Part shown: piece after piece, positions 23,735 to 31,744 of the stretch
Position numbering within the stretch: the stretch's first letter is position 1
Layout of the letters: each line of letters begins with the position of its first letter
DNA from: Alkaliphilus hydrothermalis
GTDB taxonomy: Bacteria > Bacillota > Clostridia > Peptostreptococcales > Natronincolaceae
Assembly: GCF_016908555.1 (NCBI RefSeq)
Contig: NZ_JAFBEE010000028.1
Span: forward strand, 1 to 31,744
DNA length: 31,744 nt
Direction of reading: 5' to 3'
Notes under the pieces: generated by a model
What the model was told of the DNA's origin: nothing
What the model saw: the letters and a program-made list of their open reading frames with translations, nothing else
Database searches by the model: none
Program-made: the position numbers and the translations under genes

Positions 23735-25096
23735 CTAATGTTTTTCCAAAATTCTTGAATGTATTAAATACGATGCAACCCGTTTACGATTTTTTACATA
23801 TGCCTTGCATTTATAAATTTCTTCCTTAAAGGTTTGAATATAACTATGCTGTAGGATGTTACTTAAAGTAACTTTACAATAGTTTATTCCGTACTCTAGG
23901 ACATCTACGTCATCAATCTCCACATAGGGTTGGTTATTAATATATTTATAGATACTTTCTATATTTCGTCTGTAGCTAAAGGATACATGATTTATAATGC
24001 TTGCTTTATGGGAAATATGGTTAATCATTGCCTTCATGGTTTTTCTACTATAAGGGATTTCAAAGGTATGGCAGTCTAGATCTACTATTGGTACTAAACT
24101 TTTATTATCTGTCCTATCAAAAATGATTTTCTCTTCAATAAAATTAATATCAAAGTAGCATTTGATTATTTTGTTGTAGACCAAAGAGATATTGCCTTTG
24201 CTATTGATACCAGCTTCCTCTAATCTTAATAAGATTTGTTTTGAACTATTAATTTTGGTTGGCATAAAATCATGAACAACAAAGACCTTCTCTGCAATAT
24301 TAAAAATTTCACTTTGGTCATAGACAGTATTACAATCAGCATTTAGAAGTACATAATCATACATATCGCTTATTCTCTTTATGTATTGATAAAAGTCCTT
24401 TTCTTCAGAGATATTTTTTATGCTTGTAAATCTATAGGTATAAACATCCACAACCGCTTCTTTAGTCCTCTTCATTTTTTCCTTTAGAGCATTCCCTTGT
24501 AGATTGATATTCTCCAAAGGATAGATGTTGGAAAAATAATTAATAAGCTTGTTGTTATCTGAGAGGTCTATTAATGCAACGGCATGACCCTTGTCCTTGC
24601 AGAATTCGCCTAATGCCGAGATAAGGGATGTCTTTCCTGTATTCCCTGCCCCTGTGAAAAAGAAGGTGTTTTTTATTTTTTGAAGCCAAGAGCTACATTC
24701 CTTTTCCTTTGGTAATTCTGAGGATCTATAGATTATTTCTAAGTCAATCAAGTTGTGTTTCTCTAATCGATTAAGTAACGTCATGGAATCATCAATGTTT
24801 TTGCTTGATAAATTTTCATTATATATCAACTTTATATCAATTTCTACGTTAAGGGATAAGAGATAATTTAAGAGTTCAAATATAATTTCTTTTATATTAT
24901 TGTCACTGAAATCGATGATGATTTTATAGTGAGGAACCTTAGCTATATTCTCAATACTACCGACTCCCATATAATTATATACTAAAGAATTACCAAATGA
25001 GTGCAGCTGCTCATTGTAGTAATTTAATGAGGATACGCCTGTTGTTATTACACAGCTTTCTAAACAATCTTTTTGTCCAATCGTATTAACATCCAT
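23735..25096 (-). CDS. ParA/MinD-like P-loop ATPase with an N-terminal extra domain
   Basis: The 453-residue protein has a deviant-Walker-type ATPase core: GAGNTGKTS at 149-157, ALIDLSD at 174-180 (Walker A' Asp) and YDYVLLNADC at 246-255. The signature Lys of true ParA/MinD (KGGxGKT) is absent, since the loop begins TGAGNTGKT. Residues 1-140 form a separate alpha/beta domain resembling the receiver-like N-domain of CpaE or TadZ, and residues after about 380 form a helical tail ending in a basic stretch (KAYVKNRKRVASYLIHSR). No membrane-binding helix is clear. AGAGGAGG precedes the ATG. It diverges from the ParM-like gene across 164 bases, and a joint positioning system is inferred. Confidence 0.7.
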   Translation of the reverse strand: MDVNTIGQKDCLESCVITTGVSSLNYYNEQLHSFGNSLVYNYMGVGSIENIAKVPHYKIIIDFSDNNIKEIIFELLNYLLSLNVEIDIKLIYNENLSSKNIDDSMTLLNRLEKHNLIDLEIIYRSSELPKEKECSSWLQKIKNTFFFTGAGNTGKTSLISALGEFCKDKGHAVALIDLSDNNKLINYFSNIYPLENINLQGNALKEKMKRTKEAVVDVYTYRFTSIKNISEEKDFYQYIKRISDMYDYVLLNADCNTVYDQSEIFNIAEKVFVVHDFMPTKINSSKQILLRLEEAGINSKGNISLVYNKIIKCYFDINFIEEKIIFDRTDNKSLVPIVDLDCHTFEIPYSRKTMKAMINHISHKASIINHVSFSYRRNIESIYKYINNQPYVEIDDVDVLEYGINYCKVTLSNILQHSYIQTFKEEIYKCKAYVKNRKRVASYLIHSRILEKH

Positions 25097-25176
25097 AACC
25101 CATCCTCCTCTACTTTATATTACTAAAAATATCATTTTATTTTCTTAATTTCAACATTATTTACCAAGTTCATACC

Positions 25177-25186
25177 ATAGGCCTAT
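25177..25186. repeat. Palindrome in the divergent parA-like/parM-like promoter region
   Basis: ATAGGCCTAT is a perfect 10-bp palindrome roughly midway between the two divergent genes. It is a candidate operator for shared control. No iteron array like a parC centromere is seen in the 164-base gap. Confidence 0.3.
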
Positions 25187-25260
25187 AGGATTGGAGGGCT
25201 TTATTACGATATATTTTATTTAAGATAAAGTTTTAGCAAATGATGTCAGGAGGTAACATA

Positions 25261-26382
25261 ATGAAAAACAAAGTTCGTGTTTATGTTGACGGCGGTAATA
25301 GGCTAACAAAAGTAATGGAGGAGGCTAAGAAGCCCTTTAGTTTCCCAACCATTATATCGGAACCAGGAGTGGAGTTGGATTATGGGACTAGCTTCGACTT
25401 ATTTGATCTACAGTCAGATACAAAGGAATTAGATATGGATCATCTATTGGTGGAAATCATTAAGGATGGAGAGTCGCTAGGTAAAAAACTAGTTGGAAAA
25501 GCTGCTGAAAACAAAGGGGTATTAATACGGGATCGTAACCGATATGAGAAAAAATATAATGATGATGTGATTAAGTTCTGTACTCTATCTGGTATTGCAA
25601 CAAACTTTGCTAAATATGATAAAAATCAGCAATCGGTGGATATCACAATCAATCAACCTTTAGTTGAGTATGTTTCTAATAAAAAAGATTTTTCAAATGG
25701 TCATGGAGAGCATCTCAAAGGGCATATTAAGGCATTGTACTACAATCCCAATAATACTTCTGAAGTGATTAAGGAAGTTATCTTTGATGTTGAAAATGTT
25801 ACCTTCTGTCCAGAGGGGATAGCTACCTTTTTCCATTACTCAGTGAATGAAAACGGAAGTATAAAGGATGAATATGCCAATAGCAAGAAAACAATTGTTT
25901 TTGACATTGGCTCTGGACAAATCAACGTTGCTGCCTTCAATGGACTAAGAACAGTTGGAGTCAATACTTTCGAAAAGGGAATGTTGGACTGCTATGAAAA
26001 AGTGTCTATGATCCTTTACAACAACTATCGAGAAAAATTAGATAGAAAGCCCTACTCTTATGATATAGATAATGTAATTCGCTACAACAATAAAGTCCTT
26101 AAAGCTAAGAAGGGTGAAACAATTGATACTACTGCCATCGTTGAGGATGTATTTGATGGCTTTGCCTATGAGCTTAGTAAAGATTTTAGAGAATTTGTTA
26201 AAACAAAGTTTATCGGAAACTGTGATCAGGTAATCTTCTCTGGTGGAGGGAGTGAACTATTATTCAATTATCTGAATCATTATCTAGGCAATGATTTTTA
26301 TTGCGTCAAACCAGATACTGCTGAATATCATAATATCATTGGTAGCATGTATTTCAGAATATACAAAGATGCAGCTCAATAA
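25261..26382 (+). CDS. ParM/StbA-like actin-fold ATPase
   Basis: The 373-residue protein has the actin/Hsp70 nucleotide-binding motifs: phosphate-1 YVDGGNRLTK (8-17), phosphate-2 IVFDIGSGQINV (212-223) and the adenosine motif VIFSGGGSELL (324-334), with GINTFEKGM-like connecting sequence (VGVNTFEKGML). This arrangement is that of ParM/StbA and Alp proteins, which form filaments that push plasmids or other cargo; it is longer than E. coli ParM (320). ATG 25261 is chosen because AGGAGG lies 6 bases before it; an upstream in-frame ATG at 25240 has none. The next gene begins about 20 bases after its stop and encodes a PRC-barrel protein, not a ParR-type adaptor. Chromosomal or plasmid origin cannot be judged. 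Confidence 0.82.
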   Translation: MKNKVRVYVDGGNRLTKVMEEAKKPFSFPTIISEPGVELDYGTSFDLFDLQSDTKELDMDHLLVEIIKDGESLGKKLVGKAAENKGVLIRDRNRYEKKYNDDVIKFCTLSGIATNFAKYDKNQQSVDITINQPLVEYVSNKKDFSNGHGEHLKGHIKALYYNPNNTSEVIKEVIFDVENVTFCPEGIATFFHYSVNENGSIKDEYANSKKTIVFDIGSGQINVAAFNGLRTVGVNTFEKGMLDCYEKVSMILYNNYREKLDRKPYSYDIDNVIRYNNKVLKAKKGETIDTTAIVEDVFDGFAYELSKDFREFVKTKFIGNCDQVIFSGGGSELLFNYLNHYLGNDFYCVKPDTAEYHNIIGSMYFRIYKDAAQ

Positions 26383-26405
26383 ATTATGAAAAGTAGGTGA
26401 AAATT

Positions 26406-27416
26406 TTGTTAATTAGATTATCGGAAAAACCTGTTATCTCAATGGATACAGGTAAGGCGTTGGGAATTTTGAAGGGATTAATCTATAAAGAAAAAAGAAT
26501 CACTTTCCTGTATTGTCAATTTTCCAATCAATATGCTTATATCCCAATTCAAAATACCTCCATTGGATCTGATGCTATTATGCTAACTGTCACCGAGGAT
26601 ATTGAAATACTACCCACTGATACGCCCGCTAAGGTATATACTGAGAACGGAAAAGAGTTAGGTACTGTGGCATCTATTGAGATGGATACTGCCTTTAATA
26701 TAACTGGAATCCTATTGGATAAAGACAGCCTTTTTGTGAAAATTAGTAATGTATTACATATGGGCAATATCATCATCATAAAAAATACCGTTGGAGATGA
26801 TGCCGAGGGAAATGTAGATTCTTTAGATCCTTTTGAAAACACAAATTGTGTGGAGATTGAAGATGTAGAAATCAATACTGAAGAAGCAAAACATCAAAAA
26901 ACAGATGAGCAAGCTCCTTACGAAGATGAACAGCAAAATCAAACTGATATGGTAAATCAGAAGTTATTCAAAGAGGAGTTTAGTACTGCTGTTATTCCTC
27001 AATCAGCGGAAGAGCCCAACGAAATCGTAATGTTTAATGCCAATAGAGATGCTGTCGAGTCTATATGTCACTCCCATCAAGAAGGTACCGAGATCAATGA
27101 AAAAGTTACAACTCTTCCTTCTGACGGATATGAGGTGCTTGATGAGATTGTAGAAGAAACTGCTACCGCGGAGAAAGCTGCTCCATTTGAAGGGCCAATA
27201 GACAGTGTTGTGGAGAATATCAAAGAAGACACTGATGAAGAATTTACTATAGATATTGATCCTAGATACAAGCACTTATGTGGCAAAAAACTTCTAGCAG
27301 ACATCACAATTCTTAAGGAAACTTTTCAGAAGGATACGCTAATTGATGCAGCCCTCATTCAATTTGCTATTATCAACAATGCCATTGTCAAGGTGATTAT
27401 GAATACTGATGATTAA
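26406..27416 (+). CDS. Tandem PRC-barrel-like protein with acidic linker
   Basis: About 336 residues in three parts. Residues 1-120 look like two PRC-barrel-like repeats: KPVISMDTGKALGILKGLIY and, after about 70 residues, PAKVYTENGKELGTVASIEM, each followed by strands (FLYCQFSNQYAYIPI; ITGILLDKDSLFVKI). Residues about 125-285 are a long acidic, Gln/Glu-rich, probably disordered linker. The last about 50 residues form a compact end (KKLLADITILKETFQKDTLIDAALIQFAIINNAIVKVI). TTG 26406 is the likely start, just after AGTAGGTGA; GTG 26397 is the alternative. It is cotranscribed with the ParM-like gene and could be its adaptor. The PRC-barrel call is by pattern and not certain. Confidence 0.6.
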   Translation: MLIRLSEKPVISMDTGKALGILKGLIYKEKRITFLYCQFSNQYAYIPIQNTSIGSDAIMLTVTEDIEILPTDTPAKVYTENGKELGTVASIEMDTAFNITGILLDKDSLFVKISNVLHMGNIIIIKNTVGDDAEGNVDSLDPFENTNCVEIEDVEINTEEAKHQKTDEQAPYEDEQQNQTDMVNQKLFKEEFSTAVIPQSAEEPNEIVMFNANRDAVESICHSHQEGTEINEKVTTLPSDGYEVLDEIVEETATAEKAAPFEGPIDSVVENIKEDTDEEFTIDIDPRYKHLCGKKLLADITILKETFQKDTLIDAALIQFAIINNAIVKVIMNTDD

Positions 27417-27418
27417 AT

Positions 27419-27466
27419 AAAACCACAGGGTATAGGGATTCCCCCCTACATTCTGTGGTTTTTTAC
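27419..27466 (+). terminator. Terminator of the ParM-like operon
   Basis: AAAACCACAG (27419-27428) pairs with CTGTGGTTTT (27453-27462), with an inner GTATAGGG/CCCCCTAC pairing, followed by TTTT. It starts 3 bases after the stop. Confidence 0.85.
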
Positions 27467-27519
27467 GATGCATGTATTTTAGTTCTTTTTATTACTCAAT
27501 GGTTTACTGCTCTAATAAT

Positions 27520-28068
27520 TTATTTATTAATAAAATCCTTAACCTTCAAATGCCAGGCCATATGATCGGCATCCTCACCCCAATAATCCTTCAAATGGTA
27601 TTGGGGCTTACCAAATTTTTTTACCCATAAGTTTTGAGCACTTTTATAGCCACTATCAAAACAAAACTCCTCTATGCCCCTTTTCTCTAACTCAATAAAT
27701 AATTCATTTAATAGCCGATTACCTAACCCCTTCTCTTGATAAGCAGGATGTACAAAGCCCGTGCCAATCTCAACTACATCCTTTACAGCTCCATCGGTAC
27801 ATGAATTAATTAAATCACTGGAGGGCCCATATTCAATAGAACCTACCACCTTTTCCCCATCCTTTGCTATGAGAAAAAATCTGGACTCACCATTACATTC
27901 AAAGTCTTCATTTAATTTTTTCCTTTTATCAATGATTTCTCCATTTAAGGCTTCTAACAAATCCCCAATGTCATTTCTGTCAAAGGTATGTTTGAGGACA
28001 GTAACAAAAAATTGATTAATTATCTCAATGTCCTCGAATTTTGGTCTACTAATTTCTATGTTTTTCAT
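27520..28068 (-). CDS. GNAT family N-acetyltransferase
   Basis: The 182-residue protein has the GNAT motif A in VEIGTGFVHPAYQEKGLGNRLLNEL (core Q-E-K-G-L-G) followed by FCFDSGYKSAQNLWVKKFG, the usual motif B. It ends in a DHMAWHLKV tail. The acceptor is not known. AAGGGGATTC precedes the ATG. It is a single gene, converging with the ParM-like operon. Confidence 0.88.
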   Translation of the reverse strand: MKNIEISRPKFEDIEIINQFFVTVLKHTFDRNDIGDLLEALNGEIIDKRKKLNEDFECNGESRFFLIAKDGEKVVGSIEYGPSSDLINSCTDGAVKDVVEIGTGFVHPAYQEKGLGNRLLNELFIELEKRGIEEFCFDSGYKSAQNLWVKKFGKPQYHLKDYWGEDADHMAWHLKVKDFINK

Positions 28069-28150
28069 AAACGAATCCCCTTACCCCAATCAGATTTATA
28101 CACTTTTGATATTTCTCTACAAATTTTTATTTTCCTGCCATTTCAACATA

Positions 28151-28186
28151 AAAAAAGCAAGTCACCCTATCGCAACTTGCTTTTTT
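28151..28186. terminator. Bidirectional terminator before the GNAT gene, after the SatP-like gene
   Basis: AAAAAAGCAAGT pairs perfectly with ACTTGCTTTTTT (12 bp, 12-base loop). On the minus strand it ends the acetate-permease transcript 27 bases after its stop. Confidence 0.85.
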
Positions 28187-28212
28187 CAAAATATATTTTT
28201 TATAATCACATT

Positions 28213-28857
28213 CTATGCAACTTTAGACAATTTTACTTCAGGTTTTTTAAAGATTCCCATTGGCTTACCAACTGGTAAGAATACTCTTCCGAAATGTGCA
28301 TTTAGCATTGCTGCTGCGGATCCGTAGAATCCTAAAACAGAAATTACAAGCTCCGTATAGGCAGCCAAAGGATGGAAAAACCCTGATAAAACCCCAAAAC
28401 TATCCATAGCTAAACCAATGAACAATACGTCAATAAGGCAAAGGATTGCAAATAAAACTTTGTTTGTTTCTGTTGCTGCAATAGTCATGTAGATAGAGAA
28501 AATTAGATACCCGATAAATGCTACTCCTAATTGCTTACCATCAATGTTTGCTGCAATGGCTTCACCAAAGAAACCAAGTTTCATTAACCATGAAGCTGCT
28601 ACAGCAACCCAGAATAATCCGTATGCACCAAAAGCAGTAGTACCAAATAAATTATGACGCTTTGAATCTTCTACACAGGCAAACAACTGTGCAAATCCAC
28701 CTAAAAATAATGCCCAAGGAATTAAAAAAGATAAGCCTTCAGTAAAACCTAATTTCTGAGATGATGCAACTAACGTTACCATCGCAAGTCCAAATAGCCC
28801 TAAAGCTGAAGGATCTGCATTTGTAATTTTTACACTTTTTATTTCATTTGTGCTCAT
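28213..28857 (-). CDS. SatP-like acetate/succinate transporter (GPR1/FUN34/YaaH family)
   Basis: The 214-residue membrane protein has six hydrophobic segments and the family signature NADPSALGLFGLAM near the N-terminus (related to the NPAPLGL motif), plus HPLAAYTELVISVLGFYGSAAAM. SatP proteins carry acetate or succinate with protons, and form hexamers in the membrane. In a fermenting anaerobe this could export or take up acetate. ATG 28857 is chosen (GGAGGG 5-6 bases before it); the GTG at 28863 is too close to the ribosome site. Single gene with its own terminator. Confidence 0.92.
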   Translation of the reverse strand: MSTNEIKSVKITNADPSALGLFGLAMVTLVASSQKLGFTEGLSFLIPWALFLGGFAQLFACVEDSKRHNLFGTTAFGAYGLFWVAVAASWLMKLGFFGEAIAANIDGKQLGVAFIGYLIFSIYMTIAATETNKVLFAILCLIDVLFIGLAMDSFGVLSGFFHPLAAYTELVISVLGFYGSAAAMLNAHFGRVFLPVGKPMGIFKKPEVKLSKVA

Positions 28858-29084
28858 ATACACCCTCCTAATTAATATCAGTCCTAATACAAAATATCAT
28901 AGATTTCGACAGTCGTCAATCAGATAATTTTAACTAAAATAACCCGATAGTTTGTATATTTAGAATAATGAAGGAAGGGGTCATCAGATATGTAATAATC
29001 CCTTGATAAACATGACAAATTAGATACAACTACTTGATACCTAAAGACAATATTTATTTCTTATGGCTTATTTACTGAAATCAT

Positions 29085-30011
29085 CTACACTTCCTGTCCC
29101 CCACTGACTTCTGTAACCTTTTCCTTCATGATCATCACCATCACCGCCCCACTTAAGACAGCAATTCCTCCAACCAACTGTAGAAAAGATAGGGTTTCTT
29201 TAAAAATAAGCATTGAAAACACGACAGCAAAGACAGGTTCAAACATACTAATAATGGTGGATTTCGTTGCACCTAATACTTCTACTCCCTTTAAGAAAAA
29301 CACTAAGGCAAAGATGGTGGAACAAAACACTAATCCCACCAAAGGAATCCCCACAGTAGTATCAAAGTTTAAACTTAGATTTCCTTGAGCCAACCCTAAT
29401 CCCACCAGTCCCCCAAAGGCAGATATGGAAATATAGGCAGTAGCCACAAGGGAAGGTACTTTTTTAATGATCCGACTACTGATAAAAATATATAAAGAGT
29501 AGGAAATTGCCGTTGCTAGTGCTAATAGTATCCCAAAGGTATTTACCTTTAACACTAACGAGTCTCCCAAAATCATAGATAACCCCATAAATGCCACTGT
29601 CATAGACATTAACACCTGTACGGTCAGTCGCTCTCTATCAAAAATATTTGACAGCAGTGCCACCATCATAGGGTGGGTATACATAATTAACACTGAAAGG
29701 GCTGTAGATATATAACGTATAGAGTAAAAATAAAAAATTGCAGTGGCGGAATACAACACTCCCCCCAGTAAAAAAAGATACATCAGATCTCTTTTAGTTA
29801 CCTTAATAGACACCTTTGAAAGCCTTAAGTAAATAAATAGTATAATACCTGATAAGATAAACCTTAAACTTAGTAAGGTTTCAGGAGTTATGCCCCCCTT
29901 GTAGGCTATCTTTGCAAAGATTGGCATGATACCAAAACCCATTGCAGATAGTACAATACAGATTAGTCCCTTGTGCTGTGCTTCTATAAAAATCCCCCCA
30001 TTCAATTTCAT
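29085..30011 (-). CDS. EamA/DMT-family transporter
   Basis: The 308-residue membrane protein has ten hydrophobic segments in two EamA repeats: the first around GFGIMPIFAKIAYKGGI to GLSMILGDSL, the second from FGILLALATAISYSLYIFI to the C-terminus with STIISMFEPVFAVVFSMLIFKE. Family members export metabolites or amino acids, and the substrate is unknown. Start detail: the ATG at 30011 has no clear ribosome site, while GGGGGG-ATTTTT stands before an in-frame ATA 8 codons further in, exactly the spacing used by other genes here. The real start could be that ATA, or this may be coincidence. The C-terminus is charged (KEKVTEVSGGQEV). Confidence 0.9.
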   Translation of the reverse strand: MKLNGGIFIEAQHKGLICIVLSAMGFGIMPIFAKIAYKGGITPETLLSLRFILSGIILFIYLRLSKVSIKVTKRDLMYLFLLGGVLYSATAIFYFYSIRYISTALSVLIMYTHPMMVALLSNIFDRERLTVQVLMSMTVAFMGLSMILGDSLVLKVNTFGILLALATAISYSLYIFISSRIIKKVPSLVATAYISISAFGGLVGLGLAQGNLSLNFDTTVGIPLVGLVFCSTIFALVFFLKGVEVLGATKSTIISMFEPVFAVVFSMLIFKETLSFLQLVGGIAVLSGAVMVMIMKEKVTEVSGGQEV

Positions 30012-30117
30012 TATAAGCCATTGATAATTGATAAGCTATAAAAATTTTAATGAGATTTTATTATTTTTATAGAGGGATTTTGCACACTTCACTTCTATTT
30101 TTTAGTCTTAAGTAAAT

Positions 30118-30173
30118 AAAACACCCCCACATAATCTCTGTCCAGATATCAACAGATTTGGGAGTGTTTTTAA
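30118..30173. terminator. Hairpin after the desaturase gene
   Basis: AAAACAC (30118-30124) pairs with GTGTTTT (30164-30170), continued after a mismatch by CCC/GGG, with an inner CTGT/ACAG. TTTTATTT follows on the minus strand. It lies about 25 bases after the stop of the desaturase gene; the U tract on the plus side allows use in both directions. Confidence 0.65.
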
Positions 30174-30194
30174 ATATTCTTATATGTTTTTATA

Positions 30195-31721
30195 TTAAGG
30201 AGTCACTGTAGCTCTTTGTTGATTTCGATTCGGCACTGGTCTTCCATCTGCATTGAGGATTAGGTCAGAGGTAATCCTTCCCGATTCAAAGATGGTTGGG
30301 AGTCCACTACCTGGATGGGTGCCTCCCCCTACCAGATAACAGTTGTCAAACTCTTGGAAGCGATTATGGGGTCTAAAATAAAGCATCTGTCCTATGTTAT
30401 GACCTAGATTAAATACGGCTCCTTTATAAACCGCCATCTCATTCTCCCAATCCAGTGGTGTAATCATCCTTTCTACCTCAATATGTTGACGTAGGTTTTC
30501 TAACCCTGCCTTTTCTTCTAAGATATCCAGTATCTTTTCCCTAAAGGCCTCCTTTTCCTCCCCCCAATTGATGTTACTTGTATTGTTTGGAACTGGAACA
30601 AGTACATACAGGGTAGATTTATCCTTAGGCGCTAAACTTCCATCTGTAATCACTGCATTTTGAATATATACTGATGGATCTTGAGAAACCACTTTTTTGT
30701 GGGCAATCTCCTCTACATTATTTTTATAATCACTGGAAAATATGATATTATGATGGGGAATGTCGTAAACTTTATCCACACCAAGGTACAGCATAAAGGT
30801 GGAACATGAATACCTGCTGTTTTCAATTTTCTTTCGAGTATACTTTCGCTTATGTTCATCCTTCACTAGGTTATTCAAGGCATGGGCAAAGTCTGCATTA
30901 ATAATAGTATAGTCACTATAGCATTTTGAGCCATTCTCCAAACAGACCCCCAGCACTTTTTGATCTTCAATAATTAGTTCCTTTACGGGACTATCTAAAT
31001 GAATAGATCCACCCTCTTCTTGTATGACCTTCGCCATAGCTTCACAGATTTCTCCAAAGCCCCCCATCACATGATGAATGCCCCCTGCATGTTCAATATA
31101 GGAGATAATGCTATACCCTCCTGGACAATCCCAAGGAGACATTCCGAGATACTTTGCTTGGAAGGTAAAGGCCATCTTTAGGTCATCCTCATTGTAGTAT
31201 TTTCCTAGCACATCAAATAGGCTTTCTGTCGCCCCCAAGTGGGGAATTGCCCTGATAAACTCCTTCTTAAGAAAATCTTTTGGAGACAGGTAGGTTTCCT
31301 TTAAACAATCGAAGAGGGTGTCAAATTTCTTCTTTTCATTCTTCATAAATCGTCGATATCCATTAATATTCCCGGGAAATAATCCCTCCAATTCTTTTTC
31401 CATTTCTATAGGATCGCTAGAGGGATAAAACTCCCTACCATCTCCATATACAATTCGATAAAGGGGATTAATTGATTCAATCGTAAGGTAGTCTTCTACA
31501 TTTCTCCCAGTACGGATAAACATGTCTTCAAGAACATCCTTCATCATTAAGAAGGTAGGTCCTAAATCAAATTTGAAGCCATCTACTGTAAAGCTGGAAG
31601 TCCTTCCTCCGATGAATCCTTGTTTTTCAAATATAGTCACCTCATATCCTTCATTAGCCAAAATCATTCCTGCTGTCAGTCCACCGGGTCCTGCTCCAAT
31701 AATCGTAACACTTTTTTTCAT
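30195..31721 (-). CDS. Phytoene/carotenoid desaturase family FAD oxidoreductase (CrtI/CrtN-like)
   Basis: The 508-residue flavoprotein has the N-terminal dinucleotide-binding fold IIGAGPGGLTAGMILANEG followed by TIFEKQGFIGGRTSSF, a GPTFLMM block, PGGYSIISYIEHAGGIHHVMGG in the middle, and the C-terminal FAD signature LVGGGTHPGSGLPTIFESGR, which is that of CrtI-type desaturases. Such enzymes introduce double bases' worth of unsaturation into phytoene or diapophytoene, and a few act on other isoprenoids, so substrate is open. AAGGGGGATT precedes the ATG. No other carotenoid gene is inside the window; any crtM-like partner would be beyond 31744 on this strand. Confidence 0.88.
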   Translation of the reverse strand: MKKSVTIIGAGPGGLTAGMILANEGYEVTIFEKQGFIGGRTSSFTVDGFKFDLGPTFLMMKDVLEDMFIRTGRNVEDYLTIESINPLYRIVYGDGREFYPSSDPIEMEKELEGLFPGNINGYRRFMKNEKKKFDTLFDCLKETYLSPKDFLKKEFIRAIPHLGATESLFDVLGKYYNEDDLKMAFTFQAKYLGMSPWDCPGGYSIISYIEHAGGIHHVMGGFGEICEAMAKVIQEEGGSIHLDSPVKELIIEDQKVLGVCLENGSKCYSDYTIINADFAHALNNLVKDEHKRKYTRKKIENSRYSCSTFMLYLGVDKVYDIPHHNIIFSSDYKNNVEEIAHKKVVSQDPSVYIQNAVITDGSLAPKDKSTLYVLVPVPNNTSNINWGEEKEAFREKILDILEEKAGLENLRQHIEVERMITPLDWENEMAVYKGAVFNLGHNIGQMLYFRPHNRFQEFDNCYLVGGGTHPGSGLPTIFESGRITSDLILNADGRPVPNRNQQRATVTP

Positions 31722-31744
31722 TTTTAATCCCCCTTACTCATTCA

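Noticed and set aside
27003..27307. Minus-strand frames inside the PRC-barrel gene
   Set aside because: They are complements of the acidic linker (Ser-rich shadow translation) without ribosome sites or family features.
23735..27416. Integrated plasmid or prophage carrying the ParA/ParM genes
   Set aside because: No integrase, replication, conjugation or phage gene, no direct repeats as att sites and no parC iterons were seen nearby; composition is like the flanks.
1..31744. CRISPR array, tRNA, rRNA, insertion sequence
   Set aside because: Looked for by eye on both strands; no regularly spaced repeats, cloverleaf cores, rRNA-like stretches or transposase reading frames were found.

Overview
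The window reads as chromosomal DNA from a low-GC, anaerobic, clostridia-type Firmicute. Evidence is the AT-rich intergenic DNA, strong GGAGG-type ribosome binding sites, TTG/GTG starts, lipoproteins in place of periplasmic proteins, SLH-domain wall anchoring, a YtrA-type GntR/ABC operon and an apparent UGA-encoded selenocysteine. An Alkaliphilus-like genome would fit, but this is inference from gene style, not a match I could run. No rRNA, tRNA, insertion sequence, integrase, phage gene or CRISPR array was seen.

Layout. 1-2.4 kb: a two-repeat FMN_bind-like lipoprotein followed by ApbE flavin transferase. 2.4-5.2 kb: an S4/zinc-ribbon protein behind a palindrome, an apparently independent structured RNA gene (promoter, hairpins, terminator) and a DUF1846 protein. 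5.5-7.4 kb: a translationally coupled diacylglycerol-type glycosyltransferase and leaderless zinc phospholipase C. 7.4-9.8 kb: small hypothetical proteins and a GyrI-like protein. 9.8-15.6 kb (minus strand): a short UvrC-like nuclease, an SLH-anchored GHL10 glycoside hydrolase, PTS enzyme I and a GNAT protein. 15.6-18.2 kb: DUF1232 protein, TlpA-like selenoprotein with bSECIS-like hairpin, truncated acetyltransferase, cold-shock protein. 18.2-21.1 kb: DUF2500 protein, Ogt-AlkA fusion, B1-type metallo-beta-lactamase lipoprotein, small membrane protein. 21.3-23.4 kb: YtrA-like regulator, ABC ATPase and permease. 23.7-27.5 kb: a ParA/MinD-like ATPase diverging from a ParM-like actin plus a PRC-barrel protein. 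27.5 kb to end: GNAT protein, acetate/succinate permease, EamA transporter and a carotenoid-type desaturase running to the window edge.

Most notable points: (1) the in-frame TGA at codon 41 of the thioredoxin-like gene, at the redox-active position and followed by a two-tier hairpin with a GGU loop at the right distance; (2) the ParA-like / ParM-like / PRC-barrel locus, which has no ParR-like adaptor and no visible centromere iterons; (3) the unannotated RNA gene at about 3160-3488; (4) the glycosyltransferase-phospholipase C pair, which could swap phospholipids for glycolipids and lies behind a weak Pho-box-like repeat; (5) a complete B1 metallo-beta-lactamase on a lipoprotein leader.
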